From assembly GCA_947034885.2 (NCBI GenBank), contig OX344749.2:27543501-27607500 (forward strand): a DNA stretch of 64,000 nt. The letters run 5' to 3'. This document shows positions 11,436 through 24,979 of this stretch, in pieces. Position 1 is the first letter of the stretch. Every line of letters starts with the position of its first letter. The DNA comes from Thuidium tamariscinum (Eukaryota > Streptophyta > Bryopsida > Hypnales > Thuidiaceae). Made by a program: the position numbers and the translations under genes. The notes beneath the pieces were generated by a model that was given only the letters and a program-made list of their open reading frames with translations, ran no database searches and was not told where the DNA came from.

Positions 11436-14344
11436 TGGTGACGGAGTTAACCGGCTGCAGTAAGTCCAGTAACGGTAAACCCAATGCATAATATAGTACT
11501 ATGTAAGTAGAGAGACAATAAATCTCTTTGCCAGTTGTATACAGTATACAGTATCAAGTTCTAAGAGTACAGTAGTTAAGTCACACGAAGGATCCTAAGG
11601 AAGTAATTGAACTATAAGTATATTTGCTATAGTATAAATTATGTTCCTAGTAATAGGAATTTTTAATTTTTTTAATCTTAAGAATATGCCACTCACAAAG
11701 TATTAGAGGAAGTAGCTTTTTCAGACCTTTGGTCAATAAAATTAATATATAGGGGGCTATATTAGGACTAATGCAATTTCTAATGGGGCCTATTAATTCG
11801 TACCCTATATTACTTTAAACACTCCAATGTCATTTTCTATACCCTATATTACTCTAAGCCTTTTTATAATTTTTTGGCCCTATGATTTTAAAATACCCTA
11901 TCATTTGTTCGCACCTATATTGCTACTCCGTGCACTCACTGCCCCCCCCCCCCGAGACCAAGATAGTGAATTACCAGCCATTGATTCGAAAAGAGAATTT
12001 TGGCAGATCAAACGCCGGCTGCATTCATGGAGGAAAGCCCAAATTCAGGCTGGCCGCTATTGACCGCTGATACAGGAGCATGCAGGTACAAAAATTTGGA
12101 GAACGTGCGAGAAGATATCCCTAAACTTGGCAAACAAGCTGTAACAAGACAGCTGTAGGAGAATTAATTATCCACAAATTTTGCGGAAAAGGAAGGGCTG
12201 CCTATTGATAACTCTCCGAAACTCACTGGATTGAGTTACTGTTTTGTATATGTCCACTGAGTGGCAATAATATAATATACAAATAGTAAAGAGCCGCCAT
12301 GGTTGTAGCTAAACATTCTATTGTAGTATCTCAAAGAATGTGCAAGTTGTTGTTGAATCCAAATTTGAGAGCACTTTTGTATCAAACGTCACGATCTCAC
12401 ATTTTAATTCATTTTTGAAGATCTTGCCTCCATTTTTAAAGGCCATGTATATTTAGTTCATATATTCATAATCATTTTGGATGTACTTATAGGGAAATTT
12501 TGAATGAATCAATGAGTTTTCATTGATAAAAAGGCTTATATTAGTCAATGTTTGGACATTAAACAACTTTTGTTTGATTTTTGTAGATGATAAGAATACT
12601 TGTTTAGTATGAATTAGACAAATCTAAGAACTTAATAGTATAATTAAATTCTAGAAGGTTGTTAAAAGAAAGTTTAGAATTTTAGACCATTAGTAAAAAT
12701 GTTGAATTTCTGATATTTGTAGCATTTGTAACATTCTATTGAGAAATTTTTCAAAGTATAATATGTATAGGTAATAGAAGTGTTTAACTAATTTTTTCAA
12801 TATTACAGGACCCCAAGTAAGAATTGATTTGTTATAGTAGTATATTATGGCAAATGTATTAATACACTATACAATGTTCAATGTATATCTATAGACTTGG
12901 TAAATTGAATTGGATAGCCTAATTAAATTAGAATTTTGTTATATGTATAGAGATGAAGTCTAATATCTTGATATTATTTTTAATGGTTTTATTTGTTTAG
13001 TAATGGTACTTTGTCAATGCATGAAGATGGTCTTTGTTTTGGGGTTTGTTTTTAGATTTAGATTATATAAATGAAGACCTAGATATATGAAATCATCCTT
13101 TTACTTGGTTGCAAGTTTTTATATATATGAAATCGATCTTGTATATTTGATAGTCTTCATAACTATCTATATATTATATACAAAAAGATCTTTCATTATA
13201 TTTATTGTAGTAATTATTATATTATATATATATATATTATTATTATATATATATAGTAAACTATTTCAATAAAGAATGTATTTTAAATAACATATATAAA
13301 TTAGAATTTTCTATTTAAATCATTTAAGTAACAAGGATTCTTCAAGGTAATTTGTTGCATCAATTGTATAACTTAAAAGTAACTATTAACTTAAATTTTG
13401 TAATCTCAAACACTCCAATTCTACTACTCTTTACCTTCATGGAACATTCTTAAATAGTACATCATCAAACACAACATGTACATATTTTTTAAACCAATAT
13501 TAGATCTGCTGATACATTTTCATGAAGTCAAAACCTATAATTAAAGAAGTTAATTTGGAAATATAACTATGCAAGGACCTTCGTATAATAAAGATATGCA
13601 ATTTTCCTGTTCACATGTTTTCCATCTGAAATAATCTTGGTACCCAAAAGGACGTTTGAAATTTTTAACTATTAAATATTATAATAAATCAAAAATCCTT
13701 TAATTTCTAATATTCGAGTGCTTTTCTACTAATTTATATCATTATTATGTCACATTTTGTTTTCTACTAAAAACTCACCTTATTTTAATAGGTAATAGTT
13801 GCTTAACTTAATTTGAAAAAGCTGACCGCATAATTTTTAGACAAAATGTTGAGTATGGGTTAAAAGAAATTTAGAATTGTTAAAAAAAAAACATACAAAA
13901 TAAAAGTAATACTAAAATAAAAGTCAAAAAGGACAAGAATTAGCTTTATTTTAGAGTTCATGTTAAAAAATGAATGATTTGAAGAAAATTGTAGTGCAGG
14001 AATTTTTGCGTTTGACCCCTTTTGTGGTCCATTTGAGCATGATTTGACCCACTTATACATGATCAGTTCTCCCATTTATTAATTGACGCAGTCACATATA
14101 ACTCACACGGAATAAATAGTCTTTAAAGAAAATATGGACTCTCAGGAAGGCCGCTAAGAACTGGTGGAGGGGACCCTTTCGATAACATTTATTTCCCCTT
14201 CACAAATGTTTTTCCCCTATTGTCGTTCATGTCAGTTTTGCAATTGTCAGTGCATTGAATTGCAAAAAACCATTAGTTAAATGGAGGAGCATGCGATAGT
14301 TACCCTTCACTGACAGATCAGGAATTAGTAGAGACTTTGAATTC
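11436..14344. other. AT-rich intergenic region with a TA microsatellite
   Basis: No supported gene. A C-run lies at about 11941-11952. An (AT)n-rich tract runs about 13216-13255 with the pattern ATTATATATATATATATTATTATTATATATA. Short frames have no coding signature. Confidence 0.35.
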
Positions 14345-14647
14345 CTACCAATCGATTTGAACCCCTTTACTAAAGCAACAATTCATAGCAACGTTTTCAG
14401 ACCATTGCTGGTAACGTACATTCTCAAATGGGATTTCGTAGTTGACATTCAATGTTCCTACAAACACTGAGTGTCCAGAATGAGCCGCGTTTGGGGGCAT
14501 ATTCAAAGTTGATAAAACATTGCTCAGGCATGTACCAAAACAATACATGTATCTTTCATAAACCTTGTTGAAAAATGATACCAAACCCTGCAGATTTTTG
14601 TGGTTCATGAGGGATTCAAGCCTGGTGTCTGTAGCTTCGTGCAGCAC
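14345..14647 (-). CDS. possible exon or gene fragment, unrecognised
   Basis: An open minus-strand stretch of about 100 codons ends at a stop at 14345. Its composition is protein-like (HEATDTRLESLMNHKNLQG, then GHSVFVGTLNVNYEIPFENV). It does not begin with ATG. A possible acceptor (TTTTGTTTCAG near 14675) lies upstream, but the first in-frame codons after it include a TGA, so the exon model does not close. It may be a terminal exon of a decayed gene. Confidence 0.22.
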   Translation of the reverse strand: MLHEATDTRLESLMNHKNLQGLVSFFNKVYERYMYCFGTCLSNVLSTLNMPPNAAHSGHSVFVGTLNVNYEIPFENVRYQQWSENVAMNCCFSKGVQIDW

Positions 14648-15975
14648 TTGAGATTCATAATTTTTTCAACCTGAAACAAAAGTCCAAATGAATATGACCA
14701 ATGATCACAGAGTCAATTTCCTTTGATTTGATTGGCATGATTCTGGTGCCATAAGTTGTGAGGGCATGTGTATGTAGAGAATTAATATCTGGACTGAATG
14801 AATATGCATGGTTTCATGCTGCAGAACACATGTTCTGAACTTAAGGTGCCGAGTGTTGGACTTTAAAAGGTGGCATTTGATGGGTTGACATGCAAATCAA
14901 TTGGTGACTTGAGAACAACTATCATGGGAGATTTTGTTTAAATGGCATTATTCTGTATGCCATTTTTCCATTCATTTCCTTCTTTGAATGGACAGCATTT
15001 CCGTTTAAATTGGCATATTTCCACCAACCTCACACCTTCACATTTAGACCAAGCATTCTGAAATCCATACCAATCCCTAGACTAAGAGCTTTGTGCAGAT
15101 GAAACATGATTTTGGTGCCCTAAATAGTAAATTGTACCAATTTAACATAATTGGACATCCACTTTTACCCTTTCCCTTTTGTGCCGTTTTAACGAAATTT
15201 TGGTTAACTGAACAAGTCATCATTTTAGCTTCCTTGGTAATGGCATCAAATTACCACTTAACAAGACAATTTGCAAAAAAAATTGCAGCAGTGGACATCA
15301 TCAACATTGTTACATTGGCGAGAATCTGGCATTGGCCTAAGCAAGTAATTGTAAATCTGAAGGCACGCCTGCTGGCCAGGTATTTTCCACTTGGAGGCTT
15401 CCAATCTGATCCGTTTCATCCACTCATTCCACTGACAACCCAAATCTAGCTTAGTCAAGAACTGGACATTGATTGTGAAAAACAAACAATGACAAGGTCG
15501 ATTGGTTGCTGATTAATCTCAAAGAAACTTACGAAGTAAAACCCAGGTCCTTCAAATGATGGTCCCGGACCATACCAGCTGGAGATAAGAGAGTGATTGT
15601 TCAGGAACCCACATCAAAACGCTCAGAGTGCGAAGAAAGGTTAAATAATCTGAGTACAAGTAAATCAATCACAAAGAGATTGATAGATCAATGTCAGTTG
15701 TACGGACATCAGGAAGGCAAAAGCGCGACCCTCAATGCAAGTCGGTACGAGTCCAAGTTTTTAAAGCTTTCGTGCACTTGAATAATTGAAATGATGCCGC
15801 AGTTCTGGAGCTTGGAAGTTTGCCATTTCAGACTTTAACGCATTGCACCATGGATTGCGTATCAATGCAGTACCGATACAGCAAAATACTGAAAAATGAG
15901 TGGTCGTGACAGTTTATTTTTATCTACACTTTGCAAAATAAGGTATATACAGTCGTTTGATTGAGCACTAGTACG
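14648..15975. other. intergenic, nothing recognised
   Basis: Unique-looking AT-rich DNA. Overlapping frames on both strands near 15093-15485 have no motif, and neither is favoured. Confidence 0.25.
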
Positions 15976-16593
15976 TCATCTCAAGAATTCAAGCACTTGA
16001 TGCACTGAGACAATGTGCCGATCTAAGTGTTCAAGCCGTATGACAGCATGGTCCTGGGCATCTAACTCGTTCAGGAGGACCTCCAGAGCGTCTGCGTGTG
16101 TTGCTAGATCAGTGGGATTAGGTTCTGGCAGATCATTCGGGTCACGTGTGAGAAGATCCAGAGGCGGTTGAGCATGCCGAGGAGATCTCATTTCTCGAGA
16201 GAGCTGTAAATCATCCAGCAAGCTTCGAAGCAGTGCCTTGAACTCCTGAAGGTTCTGCATGAAGTACAGGATTTCCGGGGTCCACGTCTTGCTCCAAATG
16301 TCTCTCAAAGCTTGAACAGCTCTTCCAAGTGGCCTGAAGTTCCCCGGGCTCATCTGCAGTACTTGGTCACCTTCTCGGTGGCCGAAGCGGAGGTCTGGCC
16401 ACCCTCCCGTCCCCTCCACAACGGGCACAATTTCGTCCGGCAAAAACATCAAAATGATATGAAGGTTGATGACGCTTGAAGGAGCTCGGCGCGGGGCAGC
16501 TTCTTCCCGGTCTTCGATTTCTGCCCAATCTGCGACAGGGAGAATGTTGTCTAAGGCATCCCTTCGCCTTTCGAAGTTGTCTTGCCTGTCCAT
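15976..16593 (-). CDS. hypothetical 205-aa protein
   Basis: The ATG at 16593 starts a single uninterrupted 205-codon frame with higher GC than its neighbours. The product is acidic and leucine-rich and probably helical (MDRQDNFERRRDALDNILP at the start; ALEVLLNELDAQDHAVIRLE near the end). There is a short hydrophobic stretch, VINLHIILMFLP, near residue 42 and a central DIWSKTWTPEILYFMQNLQE segment. No signal peptide and no family is recognised. GC shift plus length make it likely coding. It could be a single-exon gene or a large exon of a transposon gene. Confidence 0.5.
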   Translation of the reverse strand: MDRQDNFERRRDALDNILPVADWAEIEDREEAAPRRAPSSVINLHIILMFLPDEIVPVVEGTGGWPDLRFGHREGDQVLQMSPGNFRPLGRAVQALRDIWSKTWTPEILYFMQNLQEFKALLRSLLDDLQLSREMRSPRHAQPPLDLLTRDPNDLPEPNPTDLATHADALEVLLNELDAQDHAVIRLEHLDRHIVSVHQVLEFLR

Positions 16594-18405
16594 TTCTTCA
16601 ATTCAGAATTGAAGGAGAAATTGATGGTACCGATTGATTATTTCACTAGTCGAGTGCTTCGCTCCACTTCAATCTGATCCTTGATCGATACTTGTTACCT
16701 CTAGAAACCTTTTTGCACCGCTTCTTGTATGCCCAGTCTTTTCCAGCTCCACAATGTAACAAAAGCTTGAAACCTCAGCAGGAGAACGAGCTTGCAGTTC
16801 ACGTTCTGGACCAGTGAAGACTCCGGGTGCACTCGATCGATCGAATGTGAGTTGTACCAACAAAGGCCTCAGTGAGCATGGCTTGGGAACTTCACTGAAG
16901 CAGAATGCAAGAATGACCTGCCTTATAAGCCTTCTCCTCTCACGCGCTGCAACTATTCACCGCCGTGTTACGGTCCAGGTAATTAGGCCCATGGCATCTC
17001 CACTTTACGCTGCGCTCTTCAGAGTACGTTGAGGCCCCTAAGCAATCATTGCCTGAATTGATCTTCAACTGAAGCCGAAAATAGTCAAAAGGACTTGGTG
17101 GAAGACTCGAGGGAGGTCAAATGCTACTTAATTGCACGCTCTGTAGTGTACGTCTTAACGACGTGTTCGAATCTCTCCGGCCTGTGAGCCGATGAAGCGT
17201 TCGAGTCCAGTCTTCATGAAGTCCTGCTACTGTAACAGTTTGCGGGCATCTCCCGAATCGATAGAATTCGTAAAAAAATTTCTCTTCAATTTTCTCTTCG
17301 GGATGACTTAAATATGTAATTGTATTGAAAATCCTGTGTTCTAGATTTGCTCAGGATGAGGCAACGGTGGTTCAAACTAAAAGATCTGAAATTAGATTGT
17401 AAGATACTCACTCACTCACAGACTGAGATGCCAGCTTTGGGGCTGGCATCATGGTTTCGGGACCCACGAATGTACGATTCGCCGAATTCGGGGATGGCAA
17501 GTGGACGCCAGGCAGGCAGGCCAGACTGTGATGACTTAATAAATTGTAATTCAGAATCGGTAGGAATTCACGGACTCGGTTTGTTCCTGAAGTCAGAGGG
17601 TCCTACGAATTGAGCTGAGTTGGTATGACCAAGGACCACTGACGAGTGAAGAGCAGTGGCATGGGAGCTCTTTTGATGTAAGTACAGTTTGCAAATGAAA
17701 TCCTTCATTAGCTTGTGCAGGCCAGGCCTGGGTATGTATCGTATGACTGCATCCCTAGCGAAAGCAAACTGCGTCCGGAACCACTTGAGGACGAATACTA
17801 TTACTTGAAACACTTCAACTAGGGATGTGGACAAAAAGGTCCATCTAGAGAACTCACTTGGACCTCTTGGGTTCGGGACCAAGCCAATTCCCCACCGGAT
17901 TTAAAACTAACGCACGTAGAGAAAGGGCAGAAGAAATGTAATCATTAGAGGATTTTTGAGCTCTCAAGAAGGCCTAGAGGGCCTCTAAGAGGGGTGGTTG
18001 GAAGGATGCTTTGTATTTAAATGTTGTCCTTGACAAAGACTATTCTCCTATATCCACTCATTGGAAAAGAAAAAAACATTGATGTACTTTTGTGAAATAA
18101 GAGCTTCCATTGGGTGGGCTACAAAGACCATGATGAAGCTTTGTTAGAGATTTATTTTTTTTAAATTTGGAGGTTTATCGTTTAAAATTTCATTGATTTG
18201 ACACCCGATTTGACATGAGGTTCATACAAGTATTGTGTAAACAAGTAGTACCAACTGACCATCATATTGACAAGAAGATCAATGTCTGTAGACAGGTCAC
18301 TATACAAACCAAACACATATAAAAAAAACACTCCAGGTTAACCATTAGTGGTCATTTGAGATTAAAAAACTACTTGATGAGTAGAATTCTGTACTTAGTT
18401 TTCTA
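16594..18405. other. intergenic, nothing recognised
   Basis: Mixed-composition DNA upstream of the 205-aa gene. Open stretches on both strands (16669-17032 and 17347-17882) show no motif. A TTCGAATC word near 17168 resembles a tRNA T-loop but no cloverleaf closes. Confidence 0.25.
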
Positions 18406-18943
18406 TAAAGGGTTGTTGCAAGAAACGCCGTGCAAAAAGCGGAGCGTTTTCAAACATAGTCTTTTTTTTTTGGGAATACTTTAAAATTAGAAAAACGAGT
18501 TTTAAAAAAAATGAAAAATATGTTTCATGTATAAACCTTTAAGAAGAAGGTACCCTAGAAAGGAAAGGCATAGGAAAAATCTCTTAGTAGGAAATCCAGA
18601 AAAGTGTAAAATCTCATGAAAATTAGTACTTCCACATTTTAATTTGTAAAAAATAGGAAAATCAATTTTAAGAAAAACTAAAAATTGGACATTTGAGGAA
18701 AGTTGATTTTGATGAGATTTATTCAAAAGAACGATCTTAGAACCATCATCAATGTTCAAAAATTGCGTACCACGGGAAAAAATTTGTATTCATGTGGAGG
18801 ACATAAAAAAATATATTTTTAGATTTTTATTTGAAATTTATAGGTTTTACACCTATGCAAATAGACCATGAAAGTTTTGTCTTCAAATCATTAAATTTAG
18901 ACACTGCAAACGTAATGATAACCATAAACGTAATTTTGTGACT

Positions 18944-20018
18944 GGCTCATTGCACGAAACACTTGTACTATTTTTGTCACATGGTACATGCTGAATTGTT
19001 TTTTGGCCATAACTTTTGCGTTTTGGCTCTAAATGACTCAAAATTTATAGGCAACATATTTATAACTATTATGTATCTTGTATATTTTTTGAATATTTTT
19101 CAAAAATATTTTACTATTTTTAATCAGCCCCAATATTTTGTTACAAATTCCAATTTAGGGGTTTTTAGTACTATTTTGAACTCAAAAAAACGAATTTTGA
19201 GGTGAAATTTTGAGAGGATGATCTCATAATATAGTTATAGCTATTGACCAAAGGAATTTTCAAAATAGTTAATTTCATGTGGTATAGAAGTCCAGAAAGA
19301 GACCTTTCTAGCTGCTTGCTTTTTGAAACATATAAAAAATTATTTTGGTGGATTTTTTGTTCAAATCTCATCACCAAAAAGTCTTCTAAAATGATATAAT
19401 TTCAATTGTTTTTTAAAAAATAAATTATATATTTTATTAATTAAAACATTGAAGTATCTATTTTCTTCACCAGAATTCTATGTCTAGAATTCCAATGAAG
19501 AAAATACAACTTTGACATTTTAATTTGCAAAAAACAGGAAAAATGAATTTAAGCAAATCTTAAAATTTTCCATTTTAGAATACTAATTGGTGGTGAGATT
19601 TTTTTTTAAAAACCACCAAAATGAGGTTTCATATGTTCAAAAAAGCAAGTAATACAAGGGTCTCTTTGTAGACTTCTATACTACATAAAATTAACTATTT
19701 TGAAAATTCCTTTTGTCAATAGCTATAAGTATATTATGAGATCATCCTCTCCAAATTTCACTTCAAAATTCGTTTTTTGGGGTTCAAAATAGTACTAAAA
19801 CCCCCTAAACTTTAAAGTGTGACAAATTAACAAAATTGACTTTTAAATATGAAATGAATTTTTAAAATTTCTGAAAACTAAGGATATCAATTGCAATCAA
19901 GATATCTAGAAATAGTTTTTTTATTTTTGGAATTGAGTTTATAATTCAAAAGTTAGAGCCTTGTTTAAGAGGTAAAAAAAAACGCAACAAATAGTATAGG
20001 TGTTTCGTGCAATCACCC
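18944..20018 (+). mobile_element. foldback element A (about 1.08 kb), nested
   Basis: Termini GGCTCATTGCACGAAACAC (left) and GTGTTTCGTGCAATCACCC (right) are inverted. Each half of the body is roughly the reverse complement of the other around about 19480: CAAAGGAATTTTCAAAATAG in the left half answers CTATTTTGAAAATTCCTTTT in the right. It interrupts the family member that starts at 18410. The flanks GACT and AATT do not match, so its target duplication has decayed or the edges are off by a few bases. Its inverted near-copy is at 29744-30812. It has no credible gene. Confidence 0.75.
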
Positions 20019-20460
20019 AATTGCTCAACAAAAATATTTTTTAAATATAAAATGATTTTTTTAGATTTCTGAAAAATAAGGGATCTAATGCATGGTTGTC
20101 ATAACGGGCGAGTTAGGGTCACCGGACGTCCCCGACGAACAGGCGAGCCGGGCCGGCCGGTTGGCCAGTCTAGATGGCTTTAGTTTTCAAAGTAGTGGAA
20201 TTTCTTAGGGTTGACATGTCACCTCATAACGCGAGATCCAGGGCACAAACATCTAGGTCTGGCGCGGACACGTACAAGTAGGATGCCAACTTTACCATGT
20301 CACCATCAAGGCGTGGATGTGTACTCTGAGGGTGCGGACTTCACCGTCAGCGTTAAAGCGCGGACGCGTACAAGTAGGGCAAAGACCTTAAAATGATAGG
20401 GCGCAGATTTCAACTTCTCTGTGCTTTTGCAATTGAAAATTTGAGAATTTGGAGGCATGC

Positions 20461-20507
20461 AATATACCATTGGAAAGGTATTCAAAATACCTTTCCAATG
20501 GTATATT
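20461..20507. repeat. 47-bp perfect palindrome, first of four
   Basis: The half-site AATATACCATTGGAAAGGTA is followed by its reverse complement around a two-base centre. The same palindrome recurs at 20709-20755 and, mirrored in the other arm, at 24477-24523 and 24725-24771. Each sits in a roughly 250-bp unit flanked by CTTTTGC(G/A)ATTG and CAAAACTCCAATCG, so each arm carries two tandem units. Confidence 0.9.
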
Positions 20508-20708
20508 ACACGCCTCTAAACTCTCAAAACTCCAATCGCAAATTGGAAAACATATCTACTGCCAAATTCCACTATGCAGAGAGTCCACGAGTAGGCGCGG
20601 ACGCAAGGCCACACGGGGACGCTAGGGCGGGGGGGCACGGACGCTAGGGTGCGGACGTCAACTTCTTTCTGCTTTTGCGATTGGAGTTTTGGAAATCTAG
20701 GGGCGTAT

Positions 20709-20755
20709 AATATACCATTGGAAAGGTATTCAAAATACCTTTCCAATGGTATATT
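20709..20755. repeat. 47-bp perfect palindrome, second copy
   Basis: Same core as at 20461 (CCATTGGAAAGGTATT and its complement), inside the second 250-bp unit of the left arm. The unit's outer parts have diverged from the first unit while the palindrome itself is unchanged. Confidence 0.88.
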
Positions 20756-23700
20756 ACACGCCCCCATATTCTCAAAACTCCAATCGTAAATTGAAAAACA
20801 AATCTGTTGCCAACATCCACAATGCAGTAAATCCGAGGCCGGGCACGGACGTTAGGGCGCAGAGGCGAGGCAGGGCGGGGATGTCAAGGCGCGGACGCGA
20901 GGGTGCTGGCGGGACAACAAATTGCGTGGGTGTTTTCAAATGGCCTTGGCCTTGGGATTCCTCCTCTTCACTAAACCCGCCCCCCCAAAAGGCCACATTC
21001 AATTACTGGCAGCTCATTTGTGCACGGTTGACTAGATCTCCAAGTACATGGAGGTCAAATGGGCACATTAAGAATTCCACCTACCAACTACAACTTGCAC
21101 AAGGGTGGAGGCCTTTGAGAGGTAAGTGCATTTCTCTCTCTTGTGGCCTAACTCCTCAAATCTTCTTTCTCACAAGACCTTGGATTCTTCATTCTTGAAT
21201 TGAATCTTTGAGAGCTTAGAGGATAAAATAGTTCTTTTGTTTGTATTTTTCTTCCTCAATTTGATTGTTGAAGACTTTGGATGGGGTTATTAGAGAGTGA
21301 CGTAGCCCTTTCTATTTATTTATACCAAAGCTTGGATATGTAGGTTATTTTCTTACTTTCTCTTATAGTAATTTTACTTAAGTATTTATTGTGTAAATTC
21401 TAAAGAAGGGATTTAGTGAAGGGCACATCTTTTTCCATTGTTTTTTTAAGTAATTTGGATGAATAATTTTTTCCCTTCCCATTTCTTTATTTTACTTTAA
21501 AAAGTGTGAAGAATGAATTAATAATAGTGGATGCCCTTGTCCTTCATTTATTTTAGGGCGGTGTACAATTAAGTTCCCCTAGGGATTGTTCATTTAGTTA
21601 TTGAATGCATGAAGGAGGGATTTGGAAGGGAGGAGGAGGTAACTTTGTTGTATTTCTTAAAATCTTGAAGTAGAGTTTTTACTTCTTGAGGAAATTTTTT
21701 TCTTTTTTTGGATGAATGTCTTAAAAAATGATACAATGGGGACCAAGGGCACTTCCTCCCCATTTTTCTTTCCATGTAGAATTTATATTGTTGAAGGGAA
21801 TTTAGAATTTAATTTTTTAATGATTGAATGAAAGATTAATCACACAATTTTATTATCTCAATTCTTGAAGGTCACAGTAGATATTATTTTTTTTCCAAAT
21901 TTTCAAAGGAAAGTCTTAGATACTCTAAAATAAAATTCAATACTTCAAATCTTTCTTCTCAATAAAATTCAAATAAAAGTTGAACCTAGCTTTAACAAAA
22001 CACAACCTTTCTCACAATTGCAATAAAAAAGACAAAACTTAAATAAATCTAATATTCTCTATTTAACCTATTCACACAACTAATTGTATAGTTATCTAGA
22101 ATATAAAATAACCTTGATTTCTATTATACAAAGAAATAAATTTAAATGAATAAAATGCCTCCACTTTAGTTCCATCCTTTTTATACTCACAATTAGATGT
22201 TGAACCAAGCTTAGGCAACATATAATCTTTCTTTCCATTCAAAAAAAATTTAAATGAATTCAATCCGTCCACTTCTTTTCCATTCCTACTCTTAATTGTT
22301 AAACCAAACTTTGGCAAGAGCAACCTTGATTTCTATTGTAGAAAAATAAAATAAAATAATTCAATTGCCTCCCCTCTTGTTCTTTCTTTCTTATTCCAAC
22401 AATAACTTCAATCAAGCAAAGCTAGGTATAACCTTCACCTTCAAATCTCCAATCGAGAATTTTTTTTTATCATTCACAGTGTCCCTTTAAAACTTTTGGT
22501 ATTTAGTTAAAGATTGAAGTGGCAAGGTGCTTGGAAAGAAACAAGACATAGGAAGGTAGGCCCCAAAATTAAGAATTCATGGATTGCCTTCTTTAATTCT
22601 TTTGAAGATTGAGGTAGGTGAAGTATTTAATGTCGCCATTTCATCATCATGTACTTGTAGATTTGGTCTCTAGTACAAATATGACCTCACAACCTGAAAG
22701 TAATTTCTTGATTTTAGGGAGAAGAAGAATCTCATGCCCCAAGTCCATTGAAAAGGCCCATGAAGGTTTCTTCTATACTTTTATCCATTGAAGGTGAAGG
22801 TTATACCTAGCTTTGCTTGATTGAAGTTATTGTTGGAATAAGAAAGAAAGAACAAGAGGGGAGGCAATTGAATTATTTTATTTTATTTTTCTACAATAGA
22901 AATCAAGGTTGCTCTTGCCAAAGTTTGGTTTAACAATTAAGAGTAGGAATGGAAAAGAAGTGGACGGATTGAATTCATTTAAATTTTTTTTGAATGGAAA
23001 GAAAGATTATATGTTGCCTAAGCTTGGTTCAACATCTAATTGTGAGTATAAAAAGGATGGAACTAAAGTGGAGGCATTTTATTCATTTAAATTTATTTCT
23101 TTGTATAATAGAAATCAAGGTTATTTTATATTCTAGATAACTATACAATTAGTTGTGTGAATAGGTTAAATAGAGAATATTAGATTTATTTAAGTTTTGT
23201 CTTTTTTATTGCAATTGTGAGAAAGGTTGTGTTTTGTTAAAGCTAGGTTCAACTTTTATTTGAATTTTATTGAGAAGAAAGATTTGAAGTATTGAATTTT
23301 ATTTTAGAGTATCTAAGACTTTCCTTTGAAAATTTGGAAAAAAAATAATATCTACTGTGACCTTCAAGAATTGAGATAATAAAATTGTGTGATTAATCTT
23401 TCATTCAATCATTAAAAAATTAAATTCTAAATTCCCTTCAACAATATAAATTCTACATGGAAAGAAAAATGGGGAGGAAGTGCCCTTGGTCCCCATTGTA
23501 TCATTTTTTAAGACATTCATCCAAAAAAAGAAAAAAATTTCCTCAAGAAGTAAAAACTCTACTTCAAGATTTTAAGAAATACAACAAAGTTACCTCCTCC
23601 TCCCTTCCAAATCCCTCCTTCATGCATTCAATAACTAAATGAACAATCCCTAGGGGAACTTAATTGTACACCGCCCTAAAATAAATGAAGGACAAGGGCA

Positions 23701-24979
23701 TCCACTATTATTAATTCATTCTTCACACTTTTTAAAGTAAAATAAAGAAATGGGAAGGGAAAAAATTATTCATCCAAATTACTTAAAAAAACAATGGAAA
23801 AAGATGTGCCCTTCACTAAATCCCTTCTTTAGAATTTACACAATAAATACTTAAGTAAAATTACTATAAGAGAAAGTAAGAAAATAACCTACATATCCAA
23901 GCTTTGGTATAAATAAATAGAAAGGGCTACGTCACTCTCTAATAACCCCATCCAAAGTCTTCAACAATCAAATTGAGGAAGAAAAATACAAACAAAAGAA
24001 CTATTTTATCCTCTAAGCTCTCAAAGATTCAATTCAAGAATGAAGAATCCAAGGTCTTGTGAGAAAGAAGATTTGAGGAGTTAGGCCACAAGAGAGAGAA
24101 ATGCACTTACCTCTCAAAGGCCTCCACCCTTGTGCAAGTTGTAGTTGGTAGGTGGAATTCTTAATGTGCCCATTTGACCTCCATGTACTTGGAGATCTAG
24201 TCAACCGTGCACAAATGAGCTGCCAGTAATTGAATGTGGCCTTTTGGGGGGGCGGGTTTAGTGAAGAGGAGGAATCCCAAGGCCAAGGCCATTTGAAAAC
24301 ACCCACGCAATTTGTTGTCCCGCCAGCACCCTCGCGTCCGCGCCTTGACATCCCCGCCCTGCCTCGCCTCTGCGCCCTAACGTCCGTGCCCGGCCTCGGA
24401 TTTACTGCATTGTGGATGTTGGCAACAGATTTGTTTTTCAATTTACGATTGGAGTTTTGAGAATATGGGGGCGTGTAATATACCATTGGAAAGGTATTTT
24501 GAATACCTTTCCAATGGTATATTATACGCCCCTAGATTTCCAAAACTCCAATCGCAAAAGCAGAAAGAAGTTGACGTCCGCACCCTAGCGTCCGTGCCCC
24601 CCCGCCCTAGCGTCCCCGTGTGGCCTTGCGTCCGCGCCTACTCGTGGACTCTCTGCATAGTGGAATTTGGCAGTAGATATGTTTTCCAATTTGCGATTGG
24701 AGTTTTGAGAGTTTAGAGGCGTGTAATATACCATTGGAAAGGTATTTTGAATACCTTTCCAATGGTATATTGCATGCCTCCAAATTCTCAAATTTTCAAT
24801 TGCAAAAGCACAGAGAAGTTGACATTTGCACCCTATCATTTTAAGGTCTGCACCCTAGCGTCCTTGCACTTTCTCGCGTCCCCGCCCTACTTTGCGTCCA
24901 CACCCCATTGAGTTGCGTCCACGCCCATGGTATCTACGTGGCATGAATGTAAATCCACGTAGATTTTTTTTACCTTTTA

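Larger units (their letters stand above)
20383..24849. repeat. giant near-perfect palindrome, arms about 2.06 kb
   Basis: Left arm 20383-22444 and right arm 22788-24849 are inverted copies about position 22616, around a 343-bp spacer (22445-22787). All paired positions sum to 45232 along the whole length, so there are no net indels. The open frames in both arms translate identically except near the outermost 40 bp. The arms contain GC-rich, CGGACG-rich outer segments and AT-rich inner segments. No transposase is seen. A transcript across it would form a roughly 2-kb hairpin. An assembly foldback artefact is a real alternative, although the unique spacer and different outer flanks argue for genuine DNA. 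Confidence 0.9.

Noticed and set aside
17150..17215. Possible tRNA (TTCGAATC T-loop-like word)
   Set aside because: No acceptor or T-stem pairing of normal length can be formed around it.
20393..24839. Mirrored open frames of 60-150 codons in the palindrome arms
   Set aside because: They appear in both arms only because the DNA is duplicated. Codon patterns and compositions are not protein-like, and there is no motif.
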